Part shown: positions 30,460 to 41,108 of the stretch, one piece after another
Position numbering within the stretch: position 1 is the first letter of the stretch
How the letters are laid out: each line of letters opens with the position of its first letter
NCBI RefSeq assembly: GCF_011355085.1
Contig: NZ_VXCP01000001.1
Coordinates: 76,285-140,284, forward strand
DNA length: 64,000 nt
Source: Pseudomonas akapageensis
GTDB lineage: Bacteria; Pseudomonadota; Gammaproteobacteria; Pseudomonadales; Pseudomonadaceae
Reading direction: 5' to 3'
Translations under genes and position numbers: made by a program
Notes under the pieces: generated by a model
The model's database searches: none
Seen by the model: the letters and a program-made list of their open reading frames with translations, nothing else
Told to the model about the DNA's origin: nothing

Positions 30460-31980
30460 GTGCCAACAAAAAATCCAAGAAGCCTAGACGCCTGGCTCAA
30501 GCTCCTCGATAGCGTCCGACTCCCCGTGCCTTTGGCCAGCCTTGAGCGTGTTCGCGCGGCAATTGCCGACAATCGCCGCTCGATGCGCGATATTGCCGTG
30601 CTGATGCAAGACAGCCCCGCGCTGGTGCTCAGCGTGCTCCGCGAAGCCAACCATCACACCAACAGCAGCATGGCCGAGCCTGCCGAAAGCCTGGAAATCG
30701 CCCTGAACCGCCTGGGCCTCAAGCGTACCGAAGAACTGCTTGAGCGCTTGCCAGCCGTGGAACTGCAAGAGATACCCGCCGCCTTGCGCCAGCTGCAGCT
30801 GATCAGCCAGCATGCCTCGCAACAAGCCAATGGCCTGTTTGCCAGCCGTCTGGCTCGACTCTGGCAGGAAATTCACTGGGGCAGTCTGCTGTTCCTTTCG
30901 CCGTTGTGGCCACTGGCGCTGACCTGCCCGCAGCTTCTGGAAGAATGGGAGCTGCGGGTAATTCACAAAGGCGAACCGGCGCGCGAGGTCGAAACGGAGC
31001 TCTTTGGGGTTCGCCTGCTGGTACTGTGTCAGGCATTGGCTGAAAACTGGCGTTTGCCGGCCTGGATCGTCCACGGTTATCGCGTCTTGCTGGAAGATCG
31101 CCGAGTATTGGTGCAAGCACTGCACATCGCCCGTGACACCGCCCACCCGCTCCGCCAACAGCAACAGCTGGATGATGATCCGGCACTACGGCGCTGGTTG
31201 AACCAGCCTGCCAATACCGTGCTGCTGGCCAACGGCCTGGCATTGTCGGCGCAGCAAGCCTGGGATAGTCCGCACAATACCCGCTGGCAGCATCTGACCG
31301 GTCTTTTCCTGCAGATGCCTTTGGCCGATCTGCAGCAACAGATCCACCAGCAAGCGGTACAAAGTGCGCGCATCCATGCAGCCCCCGGGATCTGGCATCC
31401 CGCCGAGGCGCTGATCTGGCCCTGGACAACCCGGCGCATTCACCGCGCCTTGCTGCCCGCGCCACCACCGTCGGCACAGTCACTGGAGGTATGGCGGAAA
31501 CATTGCACTGAACTGCTGGTGGAGCCGAGCCGTTTCACCACGGCCCTGCACCTGACCACCTACGCTCGCGATGCCCTGCTAGCCTGCGGGATGCAGCGCG
31601 TGCTGATGCTGATGACCGACAAGACCCTCAGCAACCTGCGCGTACACCAGGTCGCGGGCTTGCCCGGCGAGGCCGCCGGCCTGAACCTGCCCATCAACCA
31701 AAGCACTGTCTTGCAACGCCTGTTGGCTCAAGCGGCGCAAATTCGCCTGACGCCGGCCAATAACGCGCAGTTTTCAGCGCTGCTGCCGGCCAGCCTGCGG
31801 GGGTTGTTCAAGGGTGATCATCTGCTGTTGCGTTCTTTGAGCAGCAACGGTCGGGTGATCATGCTGCTGGTTGCCGACCAGGGCGGCGGCCCGCTTTCTG
31901 AAGTCAGCGTGCAAGCCTTTGGCAAGACAGCTCAATGCATCGAGCGCGCCTTGACCAGCTTTAGCAACCGCAGTAACTGA
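30460..31980 (+). CDS. HDOD-domain protein
   Basis: About 506 residues from GTG 30460; the open frame before it overlaps the motA promoter region. The N-terminal half is an HDOD domain (LPVPLASLERVRAAIADN; MRDIAVLMQDSPALVLSVLR; ALNRLGLKRTEELL), usually found in regulators of signalling and motility. The C-terminal half is Leu/Gln-rich with no clear domain. The position beside motAB suggests a signalling role, which is not shown by the sequence. Confidence 0.85.
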   Translation: MPTKNPRSLDAWLKLLDSVRLPVPLASLERVRAAIADNRRSMRDIAVLMQDSPALVLSVLREANHHTNSSMAEPAESLEIALNRLGLKRTEELLERLPAVELQEIPAALRQLQLISQHASQQANGLFASRLARLWQEIHWGSLLFLSPLWPLALTCPQLLEEWELRVIHKGEPAREVETELFGVRLLVLCQALAENWRLPAWIVHGYRVLLEDRRVLVQALHIARDTAHPLRQQQQLDDDPALRRWLNQPANTVLLANGLALSAQQAWDSPHNTRWQHLTGLFLQMPLADLQQQIHQQAVQSARIHAAPGIWHPAEALIWPWTTRRIHRALLPAPPPSAQSLEVWRKHCTELLVEPSRFTTALHLTTYARDALLACGMQRVLMLMTDKTLSNLRVHQVAGLPGEAAGLNLPINQSTVLQRLLAQAAQIRLTPANNAQFSALLPASLRGLFKGDHLLLRSLSSNGRVIMLLVADQGGGPLSEVSVQAFGKTAQCIERALTSFSNRSN

Positions 31981-32027
31981 CGCTTGCGCTACAATCCGGC
32001 CCCTCTCTCTTGATCTGGAGACCCTCT

Positions 32028-32843
32028 ATGCCCGAATTCTCTGGTTTGCCATTGGTGATCGAACCCGGTGACCTGCAGGCACGCCTCGCTGCTCCAGAAC
32101 TGATTCTGGTCGATCTCACCAGCACGGACCGCTATAAGGTCGGCCACATCCCAGGCGCCCGTTTCGTTGACCCCAAGCGCACCCAGCTGGGCCAGTTGCC
32201 AGCGCCAGGCCTGCTGCCTGCGCAAGCCGATCTGGAAAAACTGTTCGGTGAACTGGGGCACAACCCCGATGCTGTCTATGTAGTTTATGACGACGAAGGG
32301 GGTGGCTGGGCCGGGCGCTTTATCTGGATCCTCGATGTCATCGGACACAAGCGCTATCACTATCTGAACGGTGGCTTGCAGGCTTGGTACGGTGAAAATC
32401 TAGCCGTATCGACCGAAGTACCACCGGTTGCTGGCGGGCCTGTTCCACTGACACTGTGTGATGAACCAACCGCCACTCGCGAATACCTGCAAAGCCGACT
32501 CGGTGCTACCGACCTGGCGATTTGGGACGCGCGCGGCCCCTTGGAGTTCTCCGGCGAAAAAATTCTCGCAGCCAAGGGCGGACATATCCCCGGCGCGGTC
32601 AACTTCGAGTGGACCAAAGGCATGGATGCAGGTCGCTACCTGCGCATTCGCACAGACATGCAGCAAATCCTTGAAAACCTGGGCATCACCAAGGACAAGG
32701 AACTGATCACCCATTGCCAGACCCACCACCGTTCTGGCTTTACCTATCTGGTGGCCAAGGCGCTCGGTTACCCGCGCGTCAAAGGCTATGCCGGATCCTG
32801 GGGCGAGTGGGGCAACCACCCGGACACGCCTGTAGAAGTTTAA
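32028..32843 (+). CDS. rhdA: Thiosulfate sulfurtransferase (rhodanese RhdA)
   Basis: 271 residues, two rhodanese domains. The active loop CQTHHR follows THC in the C-terminal domain, the form known from Azotobacter RhdA (also 271 residues). Transfers sulfane sulfur from thiosulfate. ATG 32028 follows GGAGACCC. Directly upstream of psd with a 9-bp gap. Confidence 0.94.
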   Translation: MPEFSGLPLVIEPGDLQARLAAPELILVDLTSTDRYKVGHIPGARFVDPKRTQLGQLPAPGLLPAQADLEKLFGELGHNPDAVYVVYDDEGGGWAGRFIWILDVIGHKRYHYLNGGLQAWYGENLAVSTEVPPVAGGPVPLTLCDEPTATREYLQSRLGATDLAIWDARGPLEFSGEKILAAKGGHIPGAVNFEWTKGMDAGRYLRIRTDMQQILENLGITKDKELITHCQTHHRSGFTYLVAKALGYPRVKGYAGSWGEWGNHPDTPVEV

Positions 32844-32852
32844 GGAAAATCG

Positions 32853-33716
32853 ATGAAATCCCGTTTGTTCATCTTCAGCCAGTACCTGCTGCCTCACAAC
32901 CTGCTGTCGCGCATGGCCGGCTGCATTGCCGAATGCCGCGTGCGCTGGTTCAAGAACGCCTTCACCGCCTGGTTTGCCAAGCGCTATGAAGTCAACATGT
33001 CCGAGGCCCTGGTCGAAGACCTGACCGCCTACGAACACTTCAACGCCTTCTTCACCCGTGCCCTGAAACCCGGCGCCCGCCCACTGGACGAGACGCCCGG
33101 CGCGATCCTGTGCCCGGCCGACGGTGCCGTCAGCCAGCTCGGCCCTATCGAACACGGCCGGATTTTCCAGGCCAAGGGTCATAGCTTCAGCGTGCTTGAA
33201 CTGCTCGGTGGCGATGCCGCCCTTGCCGCGCCGTTCATGGGTGGCGACTTTGCGACCATCTACCTCTCGCCCAAGGACTACCACCGTGTGCACATGCCAC
33301 TGGCCGGCACCCTGCGCGAAATGGTCTATGTGCCTGGCAAACTGTTTTCGGTGAATCAGACCACCGCTGAAAACGTGCCTGAGCTGTTCGCCCGTAACGA
33401 GCGCGTTGTCTGCCTGTTCGACACCGAACGCGGCCCGATGGCCGTGGTATTGGTGGGAGCGATGATTGTCGCTTCGATCGAAACCGTCTGGGCCGGCCTG
33501 GTGACGCCACCCAAGCGCGAGCTGAAAACCGTTCGATACGACGAGGCTGCACGCGCAGCGATTCATCTGGAAAAAGGCGCAGAAATGGGCCGATTCAAGC
33601 TGGGTTCGACTGCTGTCGTGCTGTTCGGCCCTGATCAGATCAAATGGGCGCAGGAATTGGGTGCAGGTTCCCCTGTGCGCATGGGGCAAGGCATGGGCTC
33701 GCCTGCCCAGGCCTGA
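32853..33716 (+). CDS. psd: Phosphatidylserine decarboxylase proenzyme
   Basis: 287 residues. The self-cleavage motif LGST (KLGSTAVVLFGP) near the C-terminus gives the pyruvoyl alpha chain. FMGGDFATIYLSPKDYHRVHMP is typical. Makes phosphatidylethanolamine at the inner membrane. Confidence 0.97.
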   Translation: MKSRLFIFSQYLLPHNLLSRMAGCIAECRVRWFKNAFTAWFAKRYEVNMSEALVEDLTAYEHFNAFFTRALKPGARPLDETPGAILCPADGAVSQLGPIEHGRIFQAKGHSFSVLELLGGDAALAAPFMGGDFATIYLSPKDYHRVHMPLAGTLREMVYVPGKLFSVNQTTAENVPELFARNERVVCLFDTERGPMAVVLVGAMIVASIETVWAGLVTPPKRELKTVRYDEAARAAIHLEKGAEMGRFKLGSTAVVLFGPDQIKWAQELGAGSPVRMGQGMGSPAQA

Positions 33717-33724
33717 CAAGCGTC

Positions 33725-33749
33725 GGGACAGGCGCATGGCACCTGTCCC
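33725..33749. terminator. Hairpin between convergent psd and serB
   Basis: 8-bp perfect arms GGGACAGG / CCTGTCCC with a 9-base loop in the 59-bp gap. No strong T run on either side, so the terminator role is tentative. Confidence 0.4.
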
Positions 33750-33775
33750 CTGTTCGAACTTCTAGAGTTCAGGCA

Positions 33776-34990
33776 TCACGCCTGACTGTCGCGATCGCGA
33801 AAACCCAGCAAGTACAGAATCCCATCCAGCCCCAGGGTCGAAATAGCCTGCTTGGCAGACTGCTTGACCAGTGGCTTGGCCCGGAACGCCACCCCCAGAC
33901 CGGCAATAGCCAGCATTGGCAGGTCATTGGCGCCATCGCCCACGGCGATGGTCTGCTCCAGACGCAACCCTTCCTTGGCCGCCAGCTCGGTCAGCAGGTC
34001 CGCCTTGCGCTGCGCGTCGACGATAGGCTCGATCGCAACGCCCGTGACTTTGCCATCAACCACTTCCAGCTCATTGGCGAAGACGTAGTCAATGCCCAGC
34101 TTGGCCTGCAATTGCTTGGCAAAGTAGGTAAAGCCGCCCGACAGGATCGCGGTCTTGTAGCCCAGGCGCTTGAGTTCGGCGAACAACGTCTCGGCACCTT
34201 CGGTCAGGCGCAGCGATGCCCCGATTTCGTCCAGCACGTTGACGTCCAGACCCTTGAGCAACGCCAGTCGCTCCTTGAAGCTGGCACGGAAGTCCAGTTC
34301 ACCGCGCATGGCACGCTCGGTGATCTCGGAAACCTGCTCGCCAACACCCGCAGCCTTGGCCAGCTCGTCGATGACCTCGGCCTCGATCAGGGTCGAGTCC
34401 ATGTCAAACACCGCCAGACGGCGGTTGCGGCGATACAGGGAATCCTGCTGGAAGGCGATATCGACGTTCAGCTCCTGCGCGACACTGAGAAACTCGGCGC
34501 GCAACGCTTGCGGATCAGCGGGCTCACCCCGTACCGAAAACTCGATGCAACCCTTGCCCTGGTCGACCGGCGTATCCAGCGCGATGCGCCCGGACAATCG
34601 ATCGATATGGTCGATATTCAGGTCATATTTGGCGGTGATCGAGCTGACTCGCTGTAATTGCTCGGCTGTCACCTTGCGCGTCAACAGGGTCACTATATGC
34701 CGCGCCTTGCCCTGGCCATCGACCCATTGCTGGTAATCGGCTTCGGATACCGGGGTGAAGCGAACCTGCTGGTCCAGCTTGTAAGCAGTGAACAGAATGT
34801 CCTTGAGCACCGAGGAGGCCTGATCGGTGCTGGGGATTTCAACCAGGATGCCGAACGACAGGGTGTCGTGGATAACCGCCTGACCGATGTCGAGAATGTT
34901 CACGCCACCCTGGGCCAGGACCCCGGTGATGGCTGCGGTGAGACCCGGACGATCTTCACCTGTGATGTTAATCAGGACGATTTCGCGCAA
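33776..34990 (-). CDS. serB: Phosphoserine phosphatase
   Basis: 404 residues when started at the TTG at 34990 (REIVLINITGEDRPGL). The ORF extends 14 codons further without a better start. Two N-terminal ACT-type domains are followed by a HAD phosphatase: DMDSTLIE (DxDxT), SGGFT and VGDGANDLPML. Final step of serine synthesis. Confidence 0.95.
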   Translation of the reverse strand: MREIVLINITGEDRPGLTAAITGVLAQGGVNILDIGQAVIHDTLSFGILVEIPSTDQASSVLKDILFTAYKLDQQVRFTPVSEADYQQWVDGQGKARHIVTLLTRKVTAEQLQRVSSITAKYDLNIDHIDRLSGRIALDTPVDQGKGCIEFSVRGEPADPQALRAEFLSVAQELNVDIAFQQDSLYRRNRRLAVFDMDSTLIEAEVIDELAKAAGVGEQVSEITERAMRGELDFRASFKERLALLKGLDVNVLDEIGASLRLTEGAETLFAELKRLGYKTAILSGGFTYFAKQLQAKLGIDYVFANELEVVDGKVTGVAIEPIVDAQRKADLLTELAAKEGLRLEQTIAVGDGANDLPMLAIAGLGVAFRAKPLVKQSAKQAISTLGLDGILYLLGFRDRDSQA

Positions 34991-35123
34991 GGCGCACCCC
35001 ACTCGTGGAAAAAAACCGCATTCTACCCACATTCAGTGACCATCGGGCACAGCCAACGCTTTGCCGGTCCGGGGTCGCTCGCTATACTGCGCAGCAACTT
35101 CACCGACAAAAGAGCCGTGCTCT

Positions 35124-36650
35124 GTGAACCGGCCCACGCCTGTTAAAAACGATAACTTCTTCCTGCTGATCTTTCGGGCATTGCGCCATCGCCGTGTACC
35201 GCTTGCTTTGCGAATAGCCAGCCATAACGTGATTCTTGTCGCGTTGGCGCTGGTGATCTACGCCTGCGTGATGGGCCTGCAGTTCAAGCAGGCCATGCAC
35301 GAGCAGGCCGACGCACTGGGCCAGAGCCTGACCACGCAGACCGCCACCTCGGCGACCGAGTTGCTGGTGTCCAATGACATCCTCAGCCTCAATGTACTGC
35401 TGGGCAATCTGGTCAAGAACCCGTTGGTCGCCCATGCGGCAATCTACAGCGTCGACAATCGCATTCTCGCCGAAGCCGGTCAGCGCCCGAAAAACGGCCT
35501 GCTGGGCGAGGCCGAAGGCCTGTATCAGACCAGGATCACCTTCCAGGATGTCACCGCAGGGCATCTGCGCATCAGCCTGGACATGAGCCAATTCCTGCAA
35601 CCGATGACCATCAGCCTGCAAAGCATGGGCATCCTCAGCGCCATTCTGCTGGCCCTGGCCCTGGCCTTGAGCCTGCGCCTGGGGCGGCACATCTCGACGC
35701 CACTGATGCAATTGCGCGTCTGGCTGCGCGATCTCGATGAACACACTCCGGCCGTCCAGCGCCAGGATGAAATCGGTGACCTCGCGCGACAACTGCACGC
35801 CCGCCTGGCGCCCGAGATCCCCCAGCCCGAGCCTGAGCCGGAACCCGAAGAAGTACTCGAAGAAGAGGACGAACCGGCATTCCAGGTCCGCAACCTGCGC
35901 GATCCACGCTTCGACGAGGCCCCTGCAGCCCCGGCAAAAGCGACGCCGCGGCGCGTGGTTGCCGAATCGGACCAGGACGAAGATGGCGAAGATCCATTCG
36001 CCGATCTGCGCGACGAAGCAGACACCGTGCCGGCCATGCGCCCTGCCCCGGCGTCCGCAGTTGCCCGCCAGCCCCGCAACAGCGCGGTGTTGGCCGTCCA
36101 ACTGGGCGCCCAGGAACATCTGCGCCGCCTGCCCCGCGCCCGCCTGACCGAACTGTTGCAACGCTACCGCGATTGCCTCGACCAGGCCGCGTCCCTTTAC
36201 GAGAGTGAACTGCACACCCTCAACGATGGCAGCACGCTGATGCTGTTCCACAGCGAGGACAGCGGTGACGATTACCTGACCAACGCCATTTGCTGCGGCG
36301 AACTGCTCAGGGCATTGGGTCATGCCTTGCAGATCGAAGTCGCCGACAGCGGCATTACCCTGCAATTGCAGCTGGGCCTGACCCTGGGTGACGACGTCTT
36401 CGGCCTGAGCCAGATCGACCTGCTGCTGACCGAGAGCGCCCAAAGCGCCCTGGCCCTGTCGCAGCACAGCCGCAACCTGCTGCTGGTCGAGCGGCAGATC
36501 AGCGATGACAGCGTGATTCGTCAGCGCGCGCGCATCCGGCCGATTGCCAGTCCAGAGGGGGCTTGCTGTGTGGAGCGGTTGCTGGAGCCGTATCCGTCGT
36601 TGCTGGAACGGCAGCTGGCGCGGATGCACGAGACTCGGGTCAAGGGTTAA
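35124..36650 (+). CDS. AhpA/YtjB-family inner-membrane protein
   Basis: About 508 residues from GTG 35124. TM1 (near 30-50), periplasmic loop, TM2 (about 180-200) and a HAMP-like stretch (GRHISTPLMQLRVWLRDLD) are followed by a long acidic Pro/Glu linker (PEPEPEPEEVLEEEDEP) and a soluble C-terminal domain that looks cyclase/PAS-like in strand pattern but has no active-site motif I can name. The same gene follows serB divergently in other pseudomonads; function uncertain. Confidence 0.75.
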   Translation: MNRPTPVKNDNFFLLIFRALRHRRVPLALRIASHNVILVALALVIYACVMGLQFKQAMHEQADALGQSLTTQTATSATELLVSNDILSLNVLLGNLVKNPLVAHAAIYSVDNRILAEAGQRPKNGLLGEAEGLYQTRITFQDVTAGHLRISLDMSQFLQPMTISLQSMGILSAILLALALALSLRLGRHISTPLMQLRVWLRDLDEHTPAVQRQDEIGDLARQLHARLAPEIPQPEPEPEPEEVLEEEDEPAFQVRNLRDPRFDEAPAAPAKATPRRVVAESDQDEDGEDPFADLRDEADTVPAMRPAPASAVARQPRNSAVLAVQLGAQEHLRRLPRARLTELLQRYRDCLDQAASLYESELHTLNDGSTLMLFHSEDSGDDYLTNAICCGELLRALGHALQIEVADSGITLQLQLGLTLGDDVFGLSQIDLLLTESAQSALALSQHSRNLLLVERQISDDSVIRQRARIRPIASPEGACCVERLLEPYPSLLERQLARMHETRVKG

Positions 36651-36689
36651 GGCCTGTACCGTCGGCGAGCGCTGCCGCGCTCGAACGCT

Positions 36690-36708
36690 GGCAAGCCCGC
36701 TCCCACAG
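36690..36708 (+). repeat. Solo half of a pseudomonad REP sequence
   Basis: GGCAAGCCCGCTCCCACAG matches the core of the REP pair at 48141-48204. It stands alone here, after the AhpA-like gene. Confidence 0.7.
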
Positions 36709-36740
36709 TAGATTTTCGTGTGACACAACTGACCCTGTTT

Positions 36741-36852
36741 CTCGTTCCCACGCTCTGCGTGGGAATGCATCCGGCGACGCTCTGCGTCGCGCTCTGATGC
36801 GTCGTCACTGGAGCGTCTTACGCGGCGTCCCCACGCAGAGCGTGGGAACGAG
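36741..36852. repeat. Palindromic intergenic repeat, copy 2
   Basis: CTCGTTCCCACGCTCTGCGT... at the left end is inverted at the right end (...CACGCAGAGCGTGGGAACGAG). It is the same element family as 24745-24842 with a diverged centre containing GACGC-type small palindromes. Confidence 0.85.
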
Positions 36853-36874
36853 ATAGCCAAGAATCCAAACAAAA

Positions 36875-36902
36875 AAAAGCCCGCATCTCGATGCGGGCTT
36901 TT
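36875..36902. terminator. Bidirectional rho-independent terminator
   Basis: 12-bp perfect arms AAAAGCCCGCAT / ATGCGGGCTTTT with a CTCG loop, flanked by eight A on the left and T on the right. Ends the AhpA-like transcript and the minus-strand PqiC-like transcript. Confidence 0.85.
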
Positions 36903-36906
36903 CTAT

Positions 36907-37611
36907 TTAGAAGCGAAACACTTCCATATCCGTCCGGATCGGCGCAGCCAGAGGAATCTTGGGCTTTTCCTGCTCCTTACGCACCTGGACCGGGGCAGCC
37001 TTGCGAGGCTCCTCTACGTTCGCCGGCTGATTGGCCAGCGGCTTGACCGCTGCGCTGAGCTGCTCGGCCAGGCGCTGCAACAGCACGCCCTGGGCCTGAA
37101 CCTGGGCCGAAGAGCTGCCCTGGTGTGGTTCTTCGAGGTGCACGATACGGTTGTCGCGTACCTGACCACGACGGTCGACCAGGCGCCACTGGGCATCCAG
37201 GATTGCCGGCTGGTTGACGCCCGAGTCCAGGCGAGTGATCGACAGCAGGACTTGAACATCCGGGGTGAAGCCCGTAGTAGCCGGGGCGAGCACTACGCGC
37301 TGGCTGTCCAGACGCCAGGCCAACTGGCGTACCAGCAGCTGGTCAATGTCCGCCGACAGGCTGCCAGCCCAGCGCCCATCGGTCGCTGCGGTCAGGCTGC
37401 CATCAGGCTGGCGTTGCAGCAAGGTTTCACGCTGCAGGTAATCGGCAACCGAAACGGGCCCCAGCAATACGGCCATGCCGGCGCTCTGTTTTGGCTGCTC
37501 TGGCTTGCCACTGTCGAGCTGATACAGTGCAACAGGTTCGTGCACGCTGCAGCCGGCCAGACCCAGCAGGCCAGTCAGCAGAAAAACAAAAGGAAGGCGT
37601 GAAACAGTCAT
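36907..37611 (-). CDS. PqiC-like ABC-type transport auxiliary lipoprotein
   Basis: About 234 residues. Lipoprotein signal peptide with lipobox LAGC, then the PqiC/YmbA (DUF330) domain (VLLGPVSVADYLQR, LDSQRVVLAPA). The C-terminal 40 residues are Pro/Lys/Glu-rich. Two adjacent ATGs (37614 and 37611) are possible starts behind GGATGGG. No pqiA/pqiB genes are next to it. Confidence 0.82.
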   Translation of the reverse strand: MTVSRLPFVFLLTGLLGLAGCSVHEPVALYQLDSGKPEQPKQSAGMAVLLGPVSVADYLQRETLLQRQPDGSLTAATDGRWAGSLSADIDQLLVRQLAWRLDSQRVVLAPATTGFTPDVQVLLSITRLDSGVNQPAILDAQWRLVDRRGQVRDNRIVHLEEPHQGSSSAQVQAQGVLLQRLAEQLSAAVKPLANQPANVEEPRKAAPVQVRKEQEKPKIPLAAPIRTDMEVFRF

Positions 37612-37787
37612 CATCCCATCCAGGCGGCATCCAAAAGGCGAGCCGCAGTGATACTCAATGAATTCGTCCGGGTACTCGGCCACGCCGGTACCGCAAGATG
37701 GCATATCATCCGTGAATATGCGTCGTGACTCCAGCGCTTAACGACCGATCGACGCTTAAAAACACCGATCGGAGGCTCTAAATCGAA

Positions 37788-40067
<2,280 letters not shown>

Positions 40068-40124
40068 TCAGGTGCGATAGCAAGGCGCCACCACACTGGG
40101 TAAACTCAAGTAGTTTCAATGCGT

Positions 40125-41108
40125 TCACAACTTGGCACTCCAGCCACCCTTGGGTGCAGCGAAGCGCCAGACAATGGGGCGTTTATCGCCATCTTCGCGT
40201 GGACGCTCATTGTTATCCAGACCGATCCAGGCGCCTTGCGCATCGATCACCAATGCCTCGGCCAGCCCAAATGGCTGGGTGTAGCGACGCCCGTCGGCCA
40301 GCCCTTCGGCGGCGAACGACCAGCAGCGCTCGACCCGGGCGCTGGCCAGATCTCGACGACAGATCCGGAAGGCATTGCGCTCAAGGGTAAACAGCTTGTT
40401 ATTGAAAATGGACAGGTCGGCAAAGTCTCGCGCTACCGGCTTCGGATTGGGCATTTGCTCGGATTGCTGTTCCAGCCCGGCTTCGCTCAACAGCACACAG
40501 CCACCATTGCAATCCCAGATCGTTTGCCGGCGCTGGATCATCAGCAGCCCACGGCGCTCGCGCTCGGCTGCCAGCCAGATGCGGTCACCCGCCGGGTTCA
40601 CTGCAATCCCTTCGAACAAGCCATTGAAGTGCAGCAGCATACCGCTGCCACGTGCCTGACGGACCATGGTTGGCGATATGCTCAGCCAATTGGGTGCGCC
40701 TTGGACCGGCACCTGCAGGACCGCCGCATGCGCCTCGCTGACAATGTAGCGATTGCCCGCCGCGTCGCAGCTTATCCCTTCGAAGTCCAGATCGCCGCCA
40801 CGGATAAAGGACGCCGCCCAGGTACGCGAACGCAACCCCCAGGGCAGACCACTATCAGGCACAGGTGGCACCTCGATCCGGATCGGCTCGGCCTTCCAGG
40901 TGCTCTCGGAGGTATCGAGACGATAGAGCAACTCATCGTCACGGTCCGAGATGGTCCACAAGGCATTGCTGCACCAGGCCAGGCCCGAGAGATTGCCGCC
41001 GCGCATGCCTTCAACGGGATGCTCGGAAACCAGCTTCAACTCAGGCCAGGGCTCGGCCAGCACCGGCAATGCAATCAGCAGCAACATTGCTGCCAATGCA
41101 TGCCGCAT
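40125..41108 (-). CDS. Secreted esterase-like/phytase-like beta-propeller protein
   Basis: 327 residues with an 18-residue signal peptide (ends VLA-EPW). The rest resembles the esterase-like activity of phytase family: repeated blades such as GNLSGLAWCSNALWTISDRDD, DLDFEGISCDAAGNRYIVSE and LFEGIAVNPAGDRIWLAAERE. Its ATG overlaps the last base of parE and parC follows, so it is embedded in the parE-parC transcript. Substrate unknown. Confidence 0.8.
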   Translation of the reverse strand: MRHALAAMLLLIALPVLAEPWPELKLVSEHPVEGMRGGNLSGLAWCSNALWTISDRDDELLYRLDTSESTWKAEPIRIEVPPVPDSGLPWGLRSRTWAASFIRGGDLDFEGISCDAAGNRYIVSEAHAAVLQVPVQGAPNWLSISPTMVRQARGSGMLLHFNGLFEGIAVNPAGDRIWLAAERERRGLLMIQRRQTIWDCNGGCVLLSEAGLEQQSEQMPNPKPVARDFADLSIFNNKLFTLERNAFRICRRDLASARVERCWSFAAEGLADGRRYTQPFGLAEALVIDAQGAWIGLDNNERPREDGDKRPIVWRFAAPKGGWSAKL

